Of a stretch of DNA of 64,000 bases, positions 17,221-26,294 are shown piece after piece; position 1 is the stretch's first letter, and each line of letters opens with the position of its first letter. Location: the NCBI GenBank assembly GCA_902631295.1, contig CACOXV010000005.1:1-64000 (forward strand), given 5' to 3'. This stretch comes from Paracoccaceae bacterium. Lineage in GTDB: Bacteria > Pseudomonadota > Alphaproteobacteria > Rhodobacterales > Rhodobacteraceae. Under the pieces are notes generated by a model, which worked only from the letters and a program-made list of their open reading frames with translations, was not told the origin of the DNA and made no database searches. The position numbers and the translations under genes were made by a program.

Positions 17221-18720
17221 TTGTCTAATCGATCTCGTAGGCGACAGCAGAAAAAAGTTTCCCAGTCGGCAGAAAAAATAATTCCAAATACTGGTAGGCT
17301 GAAATTTTTTTCTGATGCGCAGTTGTGTTCAGTACACGATGCATCCTTGCAAATTTTGGAGACGATAGGTCTTAGTGACGCTCCAGAGGAAGCAATTAAG
17401 CTTGTTTGTGACAATGGTGGCAGTTTGACTGACAGCGGCCGGTTAACCTTCCCCCCGAAATTAGTGAATAAAGCAATATCTAATCTGAGAAAAAGCTTTA
17501 GGTTGTACGCTCGGGATAAAGACCAGAACTTAGATGTATCCGGATACAAAGTTCATACAGGCACTGGGGGTGCCTCGCCTATGATTGTGGATATGTCAAC
17601 GCATAATTTTCGGCAATCAATCTTGAGTGATTTATATGATGCATCTCGTTTGGTGGATAAACTAGATAATATTCATTTTTTTGCTCGACCTATGGTGGCC
17701 AATGATATGAAATCAAGTTTAATGTTGGACGTTAACACTGCCTATGCTGCGTTAGTCGGAACGTCAAAACATGTAATAAGTAGCGTTAGTGATGCCACCA
17801 ATGTCAAAACGGTGCACGAATTATGTTTAGTCATTGCTGGGTCTCATGAAAATTTCTATGAGCGACCATTCTTGTCGTTGAATATAAATCATGTCGTTCC
17901 GCCATTAAGATTTGATACAGAATCATGCAAAGTTTTAATTGAAGCATCGCGGCGTGGGTTTCCGGTTATGGTAAATACATTCGGTCAGATGGGTGCCTCG
18001 AGCCCCGTAACAATAGCTGGTTGCTTGGTTCAAACGAATGCTGAAACTTTGGCTGGTATGATTTTGGCGTGGCTAGCAAATAAGGATGTAAATGCCATTT
18101 ATGGTGCACGCCCCATGGTTACAGACTTGAGAACAGGTGGTATGGCTGGGGGAAGTGGGGAGCAATCTTTATTGACAGCAGCGTCAGTGCAACTCGCGCA
18201 GTATTATAATTTTCCTAATTCTACAATTTCTGGGGCTACCGATAGCAAACTTCCTGATAATCAGGCTGGTTATGAGAAAGCTCTTAATTTAACACTAGCG
18301 GTTCAAACCGGAGCTAATCTTATTACCCAAGCTGCTGGGACTCAAGCTGGTCTTATGGCGACATCATTCGAGGCTTACGTGGTCGATAATGAAATGTTGG
18401 GTGCGATCCTTAGTTCTGGGAAACAGATCGAAGTAAGTGAAGATACAATGTCTCTAAACACAATCAAAAACGTAGTGGAGGGTGAGGGGCATTTTCTGGG
18501 ACAATCTGAGACTTTTAAAAGAATGAGCACAGATTTTGTATATCCGGAAAATGCAGACAGACAGGCCTACGAGGCTTGGGTGGCCAATGGAGAGCCAAAT
18601 ATAAACACAAACGCAAAAATAAAAGTTGAAGAACTGTTAAAAGGACATAGGCCGAATTACATTCCAAATGATTTTGATACACAAATTCGAAAACAATTCG
18701 ACATAATGATTAGCATTTAG
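17221..18720 (+). CDS. MttB-family (non-pyrrolysine) corrinoid methyltransferase
   Basis: 499-aa member of the trimethylamine methyltransferase family (TIM barrel): ILETIGLSDAPEEA, HTGTGGASPMIVD, NTFGQMGASSPVTIAG, and GGMAGGSGEQSLL are visible. The reading frame runs through without an internal TAG, so unlike archaeal MttB it has no pyrrolysine. Such homologues demethylate quaternary amines (for example MtgB on glycine betaine), passing the methyl to a corrinoid protein. No MttC-like corrinoid carrier is encoded beside it. TTG start with GGAAG 5-9 bases upstream. The 72-base gap before it has no terminator, so it probably belongs to the operon. Confidence 0.85.
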   Translation: MSNRSRRRQQKKVSQSAEKIIPNTGRLKFFSDAQLCSVHDASLQILETIGLSDAPEEAIKLVCDNGGSLTDSGRLTFPPKLVNKAISNLRKSFRLYARDKDQNLDVSGYKVHTGTGGASPMIVDMSTHNFRQSILSDLYDASRLVDKLDNIHFFARPMVANDMKSSLMLDVNTAYAALVGTSKHVISSVSDATNVKTVHELCLVIAGSHENFYERPFLSLNINHVVPPLRFDTESCKVLIEASRRGFPVMVNTFGQMGASSPVTIAGCLVQTNAETLAGMILAWLANKDVNAIYGARPMVTDLRTGGMAGGSGEQSLLTAASVQLAQYYNFPNSTISGATDSKLPDNQAGYEKALNLTLAVQTGANLITQAAGTQAGLMATSFEAYVVDNEMLGAILSSGKQIEVSEDTMSLNTIKNVVEGEGHFLGQSETFKRMSTDFVYPENADRQAYEAWVANGEPNINTNAKIKVEELLKGHRPNYIPNDFDTQIRKQFDIMISI

Positions 18721-18732
18721 ACAGGTAAGATT

Positions 18733-19665
18733 ATGAAAGTCACTATTATTGGATTAGGTGCAATGGGGTCGATATATGCTGCTTTATTTGCAAACTCTGG
18801 TTTTGAAGTGATTGCATATGATCCATGGGTTGAGCACATCAATGCGATCAACGAAAAAGGCCTTTTAATTGAAAATCCAAATGGTAGTTACATTGTAAAA
18901 AATATTAATGCCTCCAGTATTTTTGAAGCACATGACGATTGTAATTTTTATATTATCGCCACGAAAGCATCTGGCGTTGAGAGTGCTGCAAGAGAAATAT
19001 CTCCATTTTTAGGGCCAAATGCTACTGTGGTTACAATCCAAAATGGATTAGGCGCAGAAGAAAAATTAACGAAATTCATTGAGCGTGAGCATATCGTTTT
19101 GGGTGTGGCTGACGGTTTTGGGGCCTCAGTTAAAAATCCAGGCTATGTTCACCATAATGCGATGAAGCTTATACGACTTGGTGAGCTAACTGGTGAAATC
19201 ACAGAAAGGCTTCAAAAACTCACCAGCCATTGGGTCAAGGCCGGGTTTAATGTACAGTCCTATCATGATATACAAAAACTAATATGGGAAAAATTTTTAT
19301 GTAATGTCACGTTTAGTGCACCATGCACAGTTTTTGAAAAGACCGTTGGTGAGCTGATGGACGACCCTAGTGCATGGCCTATCGCATTGGGCGCAATGTA
19401 TGAAGCATATAAAATTGGAATAGCAAAAAAAATTGATTTCAGTTTTAATGACCCAGTTGAATATGTTTCTAAATTTGGAACTAACCTTCGCAATGCTCGT
19501 CCATCTATGTTTTTAGATCATCTAGCAAATAAACGGTCAGAAATTATGTTTATAAATGGCAGAGTTCCAAGTCTTGGAAAGGAAGTAGGAGTTCCCACAC
19601 CGTTTAATTCAACTTTGACTGCCTTAATTCTTAATAGAGAAAATCAATTTGTGGATACGATATAA
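18733..19665 (+). CDS. ketopantoate reductase (ApbA/PanE)-family oxidoreductase
   Basis: 310-aa NAD(P)-dependent reductase of the 2-dehydropantoate reductase family. N-terminal Rossmann motif GLGAMGSIYAALF (residues ~7-19), TIQNGLGAEEKL with the conserved Asn, and the C-terminal signature IWEKFLCNVTFSAPC. The family includes pantothenate-pathway enzymes and many catabolic reductases of 2-oxo or 3-oxo acids. Here the operon context favours a catabolic role. AGGTAAG precedes the ATG, and the stop overlaps the next ATG by one base (TAATG). Confidence 0.85.
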   Translation: MKVTIIGLGAMGSIYAALFANSGFEVIAYDPWVEHINAINEKGLLIENPNGSYIVKNINASSIFEAHDDCNFYIIATKASGVESAAREISPFLGPNATVVTIQNGLGAEEKLTKFIEREHIVLGVADGFGASVKNPGYVHHNAMKLIRLGELTGEITERLQKLTSHWVKAGFNVQSYHDIQKLIWEKFLCNVTFSAPCTVFEKTVGELMDDPSAWPIALGAMYEAYKIGIAKKIDFSFNDPVEYVSKFGTNLRNARPSMFLDHLANKRSEIMFINGRVPSLGKEVGVPTPFNSTLTALILNRENQFVDTI

Positions 19666-20507
19666 TGAATATCGGATCCTTTGTAACAAAAGAAAAAGAA
19701 ACTTATGGAATATTTTTTGATGATTACGCACAATCCGTTACCGATGATTTTATTAGAGAATATAGAAATCTAAGAGAGGTAATTGAGAGAAAATCTACCC
19801 CCCTTATGTATGAAAATGCATTGAGCACTCCAAAGTTAAAGCATAATAAAATAAAGTTTTTGCCCCCGATTGTTAACCCAACTAAAATTATCTGTATTGG
19901 CATGAATTACCATAAACTGTATCCAGTTGACGGAAAAAGTCTCAGCAATCCAGAAAATATAATTTTGTTTGGTAAAAATAGTGAGGCGCTGCTGGCTCAC
20001 AATGAAATTCTAGAAATTCCTGCTGGAGATGCTTCTGATAGCTTTGACTATGAGGGCGAAATAGCCGTAGTTATTGGAACCCAAGCGCGAAACGTATCTG
20101 TTTCTGACGCAGACGACTTTATATTTGGGTTCTCGGCCTTTAACGATGGTTCAGTACGCGATTGGCAGTCGCATTCAATATATGCTGGCAAAAACTTTTC
20201 TGGTTCTGGATCTTGGGGCCCATGGATAACGCCTCTGGAAGATTTAACCGATCTGAGAGATTTAGAATTAACTGTATTTCTAAATGGAGAAGTTGTTCAG
20301 AAAGCTACGAGTAATGATATGATTTTCAGTATACAGGAGCAAATCTCCTATATCTCCAGTATTATGACCTTAAATCCAGGAGATGTTGTAGCAACTGGCT
20401 CTCCCGATGGAACAGGGGCAAGTTTTAACCCAAAACGTTTCCTAAAGGCTGGGGACGAGTTAGAAATTCAAGTAAGTAAAGTAGGTAGTTTAAAAAATTC
20501 TATTTGA
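19665..20507 (+). CDS. fumarylacetoacetate hydrolase-family protein
   Basis: 280-aa protein with the FAH C-terminal domain: KIICIGMNYHKLY near residue 75, metal ligands in SFDYEGEIAVVIG, FNDGSVRDWQ, and the closing GDVVATGSPDGTGAS. The family hydrolyses or decarboxylates acylpyruvates and related 2-oxo acids, or hydrates 2-oxo-pentenoates, using Mg. As last gene of the operon it suggests that the pathway ends in small 2-oxo acids. Exact substrate is unknown. The gene runs into convergent hisE with only 17 bases between them. Confidence 0.88.
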   Translation: MNIGSFVTKEKETYGIFFDDYAQSVTDDFIREYRNLREVIERKSTPLMYENALSTPKLKHNKIKFLPPIVNPTKIICIGMNYHKLYPVDGKSLSNPENIILFGKNSEALLAHNEILEIPAGDASDSFDYEGEIAVVIGTQARNVSVSDADDFIFGFSAFNDGSVRDWQSHSIYAGKNFSGSGSWGPWITPLEDLTDLRDLELTVFLNGEVVQKATSNDMIFSIQEQISYISSIMTLNPGDVVATGSPDGTGASFNPKRFLKAGDELEIQVSKVGSLKNSI

Positions 20508-20524
20508 TTAAGCATAGATAATTA

Positions 20525-20836
20525 TCAGGTGCTGCGGGATTTTTTCTCTTCAATTCCAGATATATTTTTACGCCTCTTAAGCTCATCTGTTATCTCTGTA
20601 AGAGTTACCCCATTTGCATGAAGCATAACAACAAGATGGTATAATAAATCTGCAGTTTCATGTATTAGCTCACTTTTATTTTTTCTGGTTGCCGCTATAA
20701 TGCTCTCGATAGCCTCTTCCCCAAATTTCTCAGCGCATTTGTCTGGTCCTTGTGATAATAGCTTGGCTGTCCAACTGATTTCTGGATCGCTTTCTGCACG
20801 AGCTTGAATAATTTCAAATAAATCATCAATTTTCAT
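20525..20836 (-). CDS. hisE: phosphoribosyl-ATP pyrophosphatase
   Basis: Second step of histidine synthesis: hydrolyses PR-ATP to PR-AMP. The 103-aa protein shows the MazG-like alpha-helical motif KFGEEAIESIIAA...ELIHETADLLYHLVVML, in which the acidic residues bind Mg. Three bases separate it from the hisF stop, so it is last gene of hisA-hisF-hisE. The monofunctional form (not fused to HisI) is usual in alphaproteobacteria. Confidence 0.95.
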   Translation of the reverse strand: MKIDDLFEIIQARAESDPEISWTAKLLSQGPDKCAEKFGEEAIESIIAATRKNKSELIHETADLLYHLVVMLHANGVTLTEITDELKRRKNISGIEEKKSRST

Positions 20837-20839
20837 AAA

Positions 20840-21598
20840 TTAAATCCTTACTGGTATTCCCGCTGCAGCCAAATACCGCTTTGCCTCTTCAATTGTGTAC
20901 TCACCAAAATGGAATATTGATGCTGCTAAAACAGCAGAGGCACCTCCTAATTTTATTCCGTCAACAAGATGAGAGAGATTTCCAACCCCTCCAGATGCGA
21001 TAACTGGTATTTTCAAAGCTGAAGAGATTTTTTTTGTTAACTCTAAGTTAAAACCTGATTTGGTGCCATCTTTATCCATCGATGTCAGTAATATCTCTCC
21101 AGCTCCCATATCAGCAATCTTTTGTGCAAACTCGACAGCGTCAATGCCAGTTCCTTGTCTTCCACCATGAGTAAATAATTCCCATTTTTGAGTGCCGACA
21201 GTTTTTGCATCTATTGCGCAAACTATACACTGACTTCCAAATTGATTGGCAGCCGCGGTTATAATTTCTGGATTAGCAACTGCTGCTGAATTAAATGAAA
21301 CTTTATCAGCTCCTGCGAGCAAAAGTTTCCGAACATCGTCTACAGTTCTAACTCCACCCCCAACAGTTAAAGGTATGAAGCATTTTTCTGCAGTTTTTCT
21401 AACCATATCGTATGTAGTATTTCTACTTTTGTACGTCGCGTTTATGTCGAGAAAACATATTTCATCGGCCCCCGCTTGATCGTAACGATAGGCGGCTTCT
21501 ACTGGGTCGCCTGCATCTTTTAAGTTTACAAAATTTATACCCTTCACGACCCTTCCGTCGGCCACATCTAGGCATGGTATAATGCGAGTTTTAAGCAT
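20840..21598 (-). CDS. hisF: imidazole glycerol phosphate synthase, cyclase subunit
   Basis: With HisH it converts PRFAR and ammonia to IGP and AICAR. (Beta/alpha)8 barrel: [16 protein letters not shown] with the catalytic Asp, the partner Asp in [24 protein letters not shown], and [10 protein letters not shown] for phosphate binding. The track start is a TTG at 21601; the ATG at 21598 overlapping the hisA stop (TGATG) is preferred. Normal length at 252 aa. The glutaminase partner HisH is encoded separately upstream, beyond the opposed DUF2147 gene. Confidence 0.97.
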   Translation of the reverse strand: MLKTRIIPCLDVADGRVVKGINFVNLKDAGDPVEAAYRYDQAGADEICFLDINATYKSRNTTYDMVRKTAEKCFIPLTVGGGVRTVDDVRKLLLAGADKVSFNSAAVANPEIITAAANQFGSQCIVCAIDAKTVGTQKWELFTHGGRQGTGIDAVEFAQKIADMGAGEILLTSMDKDGTKSGFNLELTKKISSALKIPVIASGGVGNLSHLVDGIKLGGASAVLAASIFHFGEYTIEEAKRYLAAAGIPVRI

Positions 21599-22314
21599 CA
21601 AAGAATTTCCAAAGCTTTTTGCAAATTAATGGCTCCGTCATACAATGCTCTTCCAGAAATTACTCCGTTCAGCTTAGCACCACAGCTTTTCAATGCAATA
21701 AGATCATCGAGCTTTGATACCCCCCCTGATGCGATTATTGGGATTGACACCTCGTTAGCCAACTTCGCGGTAGCCCTAACATTAGGTCCTTGCATCGCTC
21801 CATCTCTATTTATGTCAGTATAAATTATTGAACAGACGCCATAATCCTCAAAAGATTTTGCTAGCTCCGTCGCCTTAATATTTGTAGATTTAGCCCATCC
21901 GTCAGTTGCTACTAACCCATCTCTTGCATCAACTCCTACCGCTATTTTCCCAGGGAATTCCTTTGCAGCCTCCTTTACTATTAGAGGGTTTTCTACGGCC
22001 ACAGTTCCAAGAATTATCCGAGATAAGCCTTTTTGTATCCAATTTTCTATTGTCTTGAGGCTGCGGATGCCTCCTCCAAGCTGAGCGGGAATTGTAATTT
22101 GGGATAATATTTCTTCAATAGCTGAGGAGTTAACCGGTTCGCCAGCAAAAGCGCCATTTAAGTCAACCAAGTGTAGCCAATGGCAGCCGGCACGTTCAAA
22201 TTCGATGGCTTGATCGCTTGGGTTTTTATTGAACACGGTAGATTTGTTCATATCTCCTCTAAGCAACCTAACTGCGTTACCATCTTTTAAATCAATAGCC
22301 GGATATAATATCAT
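21598..22314 (-). CDS. hisA: ProFAR isomerase (HisA)
   Basis: Isomerises ProFAR to PRFAR, fourth step of histidine synthesis. Barrel motifs: [19 protein letters not shown] with the catalytic Asp, [28 protein letters not shown] with the second Asp, and [14 protein letters not shown]. 238 aa, normal length. It begins the hisAFE unit, which needs its own promoter in the 22315-22439 gap because the gene upstream points the other way. Confidence 0.97.
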   Translation of the reverse strand: MILYPAIDLKDGNAVRLLRGDMNKSTVFNKNPSDQAIEFERAGCHWLHLVDLNGAFAGEPVNSSAIEEILSQITIPAQLGGGIRSLKTIENWIQKGLSRIILGTVAVENPLIVKEAAKEFPGKIAVGVDARDGLVATDGWAKSTNIKATELAKSFEDYGVCSIIYTDINRDGAMQGPNVRATAKLANEVSIPIIASGGVSKLDDLIALKSCGAKLNGVISGRALYDGAINLQKALEIL

Positions 22315-22439
22315 TTTGCTAAACCTTCAGTTTCGAAAATCCGTAAAGCATGCTCAATTGAATAATGCAACTTCATCTCTTCTAGTACTTGCCCTGAATC
22401 AAGTTTGGTTGCACACTGTTATAAAGATAGGAGATTACA

Positions 22440-22835
22440 ATGAAGAATATTTTTAAGATAGCTGTCGCTTTATGCTTTCTGACTGGGGCAGCTTTAGCGG
22501 ACCCAGTACTTGGTGTATGGCAAACTACTCCGGATGATAATGGAAATTTTGGCCACATAAACGTAGAAGAGTGTGATGGCGAAATTTGTGGTACTCTTGT
22601 CAAGTCATTTAATTCCACCGGTGCATCATATGAGTCTGACAATATTGGTAAGAAGATTATATGGGCTATGAAAAACAAGGGTGGTGGAAAATATGGTGGC
22701 GGAAAAATCTGGAGCCCAGATCGCGATAAGGTTTACAGCTCTAAAATGGTTTTAGAGGGAAATAATCAGTTAAAAATATCAGGGTGTGTTTTGATTTTAT
22801 GTCGTGATGGTGGTACTTGGACTCGGATTGAATAA
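22440..22835 (+). CDS. DUF2147 exported protein
   Basis: 131-aa secreted or periplasmic protein: signal peptide MKNIFKIAVALCFLTGAALA, cleaved before Asp21. The mature part has the DUF2147 pattern: GVWQTTPDDNGNFGHINVEECDGEICGTLV, a Gly/Lys-rich centre, and ISGCVLILCRDGGTWTRIE, with paired Cys that could form disulfides. The function of the family is unknown. It is encoded on + between hisA and hisH, which are both on -, and runs convergently into hisH with a 15-base gap. Confidence 0.87.
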   Translation: MKNIFKIAVALCFLTGAALADPVLGVWQTTPDDNGNFGHINVEECDGEICGTLVKSFNSTGASYESDNIGKKIIWAMKNKGGGKYGGGKIWSPDRDKVYSSKMVLEGNNQLKISGCVLILCRDGGTWTRIE

Positions 22836-22850
22836 ACGTTTGACTATCAT

Positions 22851-23486
22851 TTACGGCTGCCATTCTAGAAAATTTTGTATAATTTTCATTCCAGAGAGGG
22901 AACTCTTCTCTGGATGAAATTGTAACCCAACCATATTATCTTTTGCTACGATGGCGGTGATATCACCCCCATAGCTGACGTGGGCCAGTCGTTGTTCCTG
23001 ACTTAAAACTTTCATTTGGTATGAGTGTATGAAGTAGAAGTGATCTCCATTTTTGATCTCGTTTAAAATTGGATGGTAGTTTTCTATTATTATTTCATTC
23101 CAACCCATGTGCGGTATTTTTAAATCGGGGTCAGATAATGTTATTTTTTCCACCTCGCCGTTTATCCAGCCAAGACCATTTGTTTGTTCAAATTCGAAAC
23201 ATTTGTTTGCCATTAGTTGCATTCCAACACAAATTCCAAGAAATGGCGTGCCCTTGGCAAAGACTGCGTATTCTAATGCTTCAAAGATTTCTGATCTTTC
23301 AAGCGCTTGCTTACATGCTGGAAAAGCCCCATCACCTGGCAAAACTAGTCTATCAGCCTTGCTAATGATATCAGGATCACCTGTTATTTTGACAGATCCA
23401 AGCGAATTCTTATTTGAAATTATCTCAAATGCTTTAAGAGCAGAGTGTAAATTGCCACTCTCATAATCGATAAGCGCTGTAAGCAT
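22851..23486 (-). CDS. hisH: imidazole glycerol phosphate synthase, glutamine amidotransferase subunit
   Basis: Class I glutaminase feeding ammonia to HisF. Catalytic Cys is in FLGICVGMQLMANKCFE and the His/Glu pair in GLQFHPEKSS; LPGDGAFPACKQAL is the family variant of the oxyanion strand. 211 aa. It begins 5 bases after the hisB stop, so hisB-hisH form one unit. Confidence 0.96.
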   Translation of the reverse strand: MLTALIDYESGNLHSALKAFEIISNKNSLGSVKITGDPDIISKADRLVLPGDGAFPACKQALERSEIFEALEYAVFAKGTPFLGICVGMQLMANKCFEFEQTNGLGWINGEVEKITLSDPDLKIPHMGWNEIIIENYHPILNEIKNGDHFYFIHSYQMKVLSQEQRLAHVSYGGDITAIVAKDNMVGLQFHPEKSSLSGMKIIQNFLEWQP

Positions 23487-23491
23487 TATTT

Positions 23492-24079
23492 TTAGAGTGT
23501 TCCTTTGGTACTTGGTAAACTTTCTGCCATTCGAGGGTCTATTTCTATGGCCTGTCTTAAGGCTCTTGCTACAGATTTAAATATCGCCTCAGCGATATGA
23601 TGACCGTTTATCCCATGCACCATATCTACGTGTAATGTTAATCCCGCGTGTGTTGAAAAAGCTTGAAAGAATTCACGCACTAGTTCTACATCAAAATTTC
23701 CAATTTTATTTGTTGAAAAACTGACATTCCAGATAAAGAAAGGCCTGGCAGAAAAATCTAATGCAGTTCTAATTTGTGCATCATCCATCGGCAAATTACA
23801 TGAGCCATATCTTACTATTCCTTGTTTATCTCCCAACGCATTCTTTAAAGCCTGTCCAACTGCTATGCCCGTATCTTCTACAGTGTGGTGGTCATCAATT
23901 TCGGTATCCCCAATTGTTTTTATTTCCAAGTCAATCAGAGAGTGACGCGATAATTGGTCCAACATGTGATCAAAAAACCCAACATTGGTGTCGTTTGAAT
24001 ACTTGCCAGTACCATCGACATTAATTGAGACTGAGACCTTAGTTTCGTTAGTTTCGCGTGTAATTTTACTTTTGCGCAT
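23492..24079 (-). CDS. hisB: imidazoleglycerol-phosphate dehydratase
   Basis: Dehydrates IGP to imidazole acetol phosphate. The Mn-binding histidine motifs are present twice: [14 protein letters not shown] with [11 protein letters not shown], and [25 protein letters not shown]. Monofunctional, about 195 aa. The track start is a GTG at 24097. The ATG at 24079 ([13 protein letters not shown]) is chosen because GAGGAAAAGG directly precedes it and would otherwise be coding. Confidence 0.96.
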   Translation of the reverse strand: MRKSKITRETNETKVSVSINVDGTGKYSNDTNVGFFDHMLDQLSRHSLIDLEIKTIGDTEIDDHHTVEDTGIAVGQALKNALGDKQGIVRYGSCNLPMDDAQIRTALDFSARPFFIWNVSFSTNKIGNFDVELVREFFQAFSTHAGLTLHVDMVHGINGHHIAEAIFKSVARALRQAIEIDPRMAESLPSTKGTL

Positions 24080-24196
24080 CGGCCTTTTCCTCATCACTAG
24101 TGGTAGGCTTATAACTGTGCAGGATAATTTCTAAAACCCTAAGAATTTTTCTAGAAATATGCTGTTTATTTCCTGCCACAGCGCTAATTTTCTCAT

Positions 24197-25315
24197 ATGA
24201 CGGCGTTTCTTATTTCTTCAGATATTTACCGCACTACGCATTATGGAGGAAAACATCCTTTAAATATACCAAGGGTAGGGCCCACTCTCGATCTTATTAA
24301 AGCCATGTCTTGGTATAGTGACGCGAGCTTTGTTAACGCACCCATAGCTAAGCCAAGTTTATTGGAAAAATTTCATTCGAAGGATTATATCAATGTCCTT
24401 CAAGAAGTTGATGAAAAGCAGAAAATTGATGAATATTGGTCAAAAAAATATAACTTAGGTACGCCGTCTAACCCGCTTTTTAAAGGAATGTATAAGCGTC
24501 CAGCGACCTCAGTTGGTGGGGCAGTTGTAGGGGCAGAATATGCATTTTTGTACGGCAGGGCTTTTAATTTGGGAGGGGGTTTGCACCATGGTTTAGCAAA
24601 TAGAGCAAATGGATTTTGTTATTTGAATGATTTGGTATTTGCAGTCTTAAGATTCAGAGAATTTGGAATTCGTCGAATTGCTTACGTAGATTTAGATGCT
24701 CATTTTTGTGACGGCGTAGCATCTGCTTTTTCTGAAGATCCAGATGTAATGTTAGTCTCAGTGCATGAGTCAAACCGATGGCCATTTCAAGGAAAATTAG
24801 ATGAAAATTATCCAGATAAAAATTTATTTGCACCAATTTCAAAAGGTTCTAAGGATGTTGATTTAGAAGCGCTATTTAAATATGTGTTTTTCCCTGCGAT
24901 AGAAAATTTCGCACCAGAGGCATTGATTATTCAAGCAGGGGCAGACATGTTAAAGGACGATCCACTGTCGCGTTTGGAGATCACAAATAGTTGCTTATGG
25001 ACTATTTTTTCAAGGCTTACTCTTTTGGCACCAAAAATCCTTTTAACGACTGGAGGTGGATATAATCCTTGGTCTGTTTCGAGGCTCTGGTCTGGTTTTT
25101 GGGCTATAATCAATGATATTGATCCGCCTTCTGGTTACACGGATGAAGCAAAGCGACTGATAAAATCCTTAAGCTGGTTTCGCAATGAAAAAGTTAACTC
25201 CTCATTACTGTCTAATCTAAGAGATGAGACAGTGCTGTATCAAATAAAGGATGAAACTTTAAATCTTATAAAACAGATGAACTTTATTCATAGTAGTTCA
25301 ATTCAAATAAGATAA
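24197..25315 (+). CDS. histone deacetylase / AcuC-family deacetylase
   Basis: 372-aa zinc-dependent amidohydrolase of the arginase/deacetylase superfamily, which in bacteria removes acetyl groups from proteins, acetylpolyamines or similar amides. Visible motifs: GGGLHHGLANRANGFCYLND near residue 125 with the catalytic His pair, VDLDAHFCDGV with the Zn-binding Asp and His, IIQAGADML with the second Asp, and TTGGGYNPW. Substrate cannot be predicted. It diverges from hisB across 117 bases and is followed by bamD after 119 bases. Confidence 0.9.
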   Translation: MTAFLISSDIYRTTHYGGKHPLNIPRVGPTLDLIKAMSWYSDASFVNAPIAKPSLLEKFHSKDYINVLQEVDEKQKIDEYWSKKYNLGTPSNPLFKGMYKRPATSVGGAVVGAEYAFLYGRAFNLGGGLHHGLANRANGFCYLNDLVFAVLRFREFGIRRIAYVDLDAHFCDGVASAFSEDPDVMLVSVHESNRWPFQGKLDENYPDKNLFAPISKGSKDVDLEALFKYVFFPAIENFAPEALIIQAGADMLKDDPLSRLEITNSCLWTIFSRLTLLAPKILLTTGGGYNPWSVSRLWSGFWAIINDIDPPSGYTDEAKRLIKSLSWFRNEKVNSSLLSNLRDETVLYQIKDETLNLIKQMNFIHSSSIQIR

Positions 25316-25434
25316 CCCAATTAAGTTTACTTCAAACATATATATTTTTTAAATAATCTAGATTGTCCTAATGTACTTTAAATTCAAAAAAAGTTATTAA
25401 GTTTAATAAGGTTATTACTTAATAAAGGTCACTC

Positions 25435-26277
25435 ATGATTTTAAATAGATTAATCTATTTGATAGGGGTCATTCTGGTCATACTCGGCCCGCTTGTTGGT
25501 TGTAGTAATACTGAAGAAGTAGGTTCAGATGAAATTGAGAATTATTCTGCAAAACAAATTTTTGATAGAGCAGAATTCGAAATGGCTAGGTCAAAACCAA
25601 TGGATGCAATAGCCTTTTTTTCCGATGTAGAGAGGTTGTACCCATATTCAGAATGGGCAAAAAGATCTGTAATTATGCAAGCTTTTGCAAATCATAAAGC
25701 TAAGCAGTATGAAGAGGCCCGAGATGCAGCTGAAAGATATATTGAATATTATCCATCTGATGAAGATTCAGCATACGCGCAGTATATAATAGCTTTAAGT
25801 TATTACGACCAGATTGAAGATGTTGGCCGAGATCAACAAGTCACTGCGAAGGCATTGGAAGCTTTCAAGACACTAATCTTAAATTATCCTAAAAGTGAAT
25901 ATGTTAAAGCTGCTGAATTAAAGTTTGATCTAGCCTTTGACCATTTAGCAGGTAAGGAGATGGAAGTAGGTAGATATTATTTAAAACGGCAGCAATTTCC
26001 CGCTGCAATAAATAGATTTCGTCTTGTTGTAGAAGAGTATCAGACGTCTTCTTATACCGCTGAAGCATTACACAGGCTTGTGGAAGCGTATTTGTCTATG
26101 GGATTGGTCGAAGAGGCACAGTCTGCAGGTGCAATACTTGGTCACAATTATCAAGCTACAGCTTGGTATCAACGAACCTACAGTCTATTGAAGAATGAAA
26201 ATCTTAGTCCAGCAGCAAAAGGTACAGGATGGCTTCGAAAAATTCATAGACAGGTTCTTAAAGGCCGATGGCTCTAA
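25435..26277 (+). CDS. bamD: outer-membrane assembly lipoprotein BamD
   Basis: Lipoprotein of the BAM complex, which inserts beta-barrel proteins into the outer membrane. Signal peptide with lipobox LVGC (Cys23), then five TPR-like helical repeats beginning AKQIFDRAEFEMARSKPMDAIAFFSDVERLYPYSEWAKRS. The 280-aa length and the placement directly before recN match the alphaproteobacterial arrangement. The recN gene follows after 17 bases. Confidence 0.94.
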   Translation: MILNRLIYLIGVILVILGPLVGCSNTEEVGSDEIENYSAKQIFDRAEFEMARSKPMDAIAFFSDVERLYPYSEWAKRSVIMQAFANHKAKQYEEARDAAERYIEYYPSDEDSAYAQYIIALSYYDQIEDVGRDQQVTAKALEAFKTLILNYPKSEYVKAAELKFDLAFDHLAGKEMEVGRYYLKRQQFPAAINRFRLVVEEYQTSSYTAEALHRLVEAYLSMGLVEEAQSAGAILGHNYQATAWYQRTYSLLKNENLSPAAKGTGWLRKIHRQVLKGRWL

Positions 26278-26294
26278 CTGGTTGATTATATGAA

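Noticed and set aside
17221-18720. Pyrrolysine-containing MttB
   Set aside because: No in-frame TAG occurs before the terminal stop, and the ORF is full length without readthrough.
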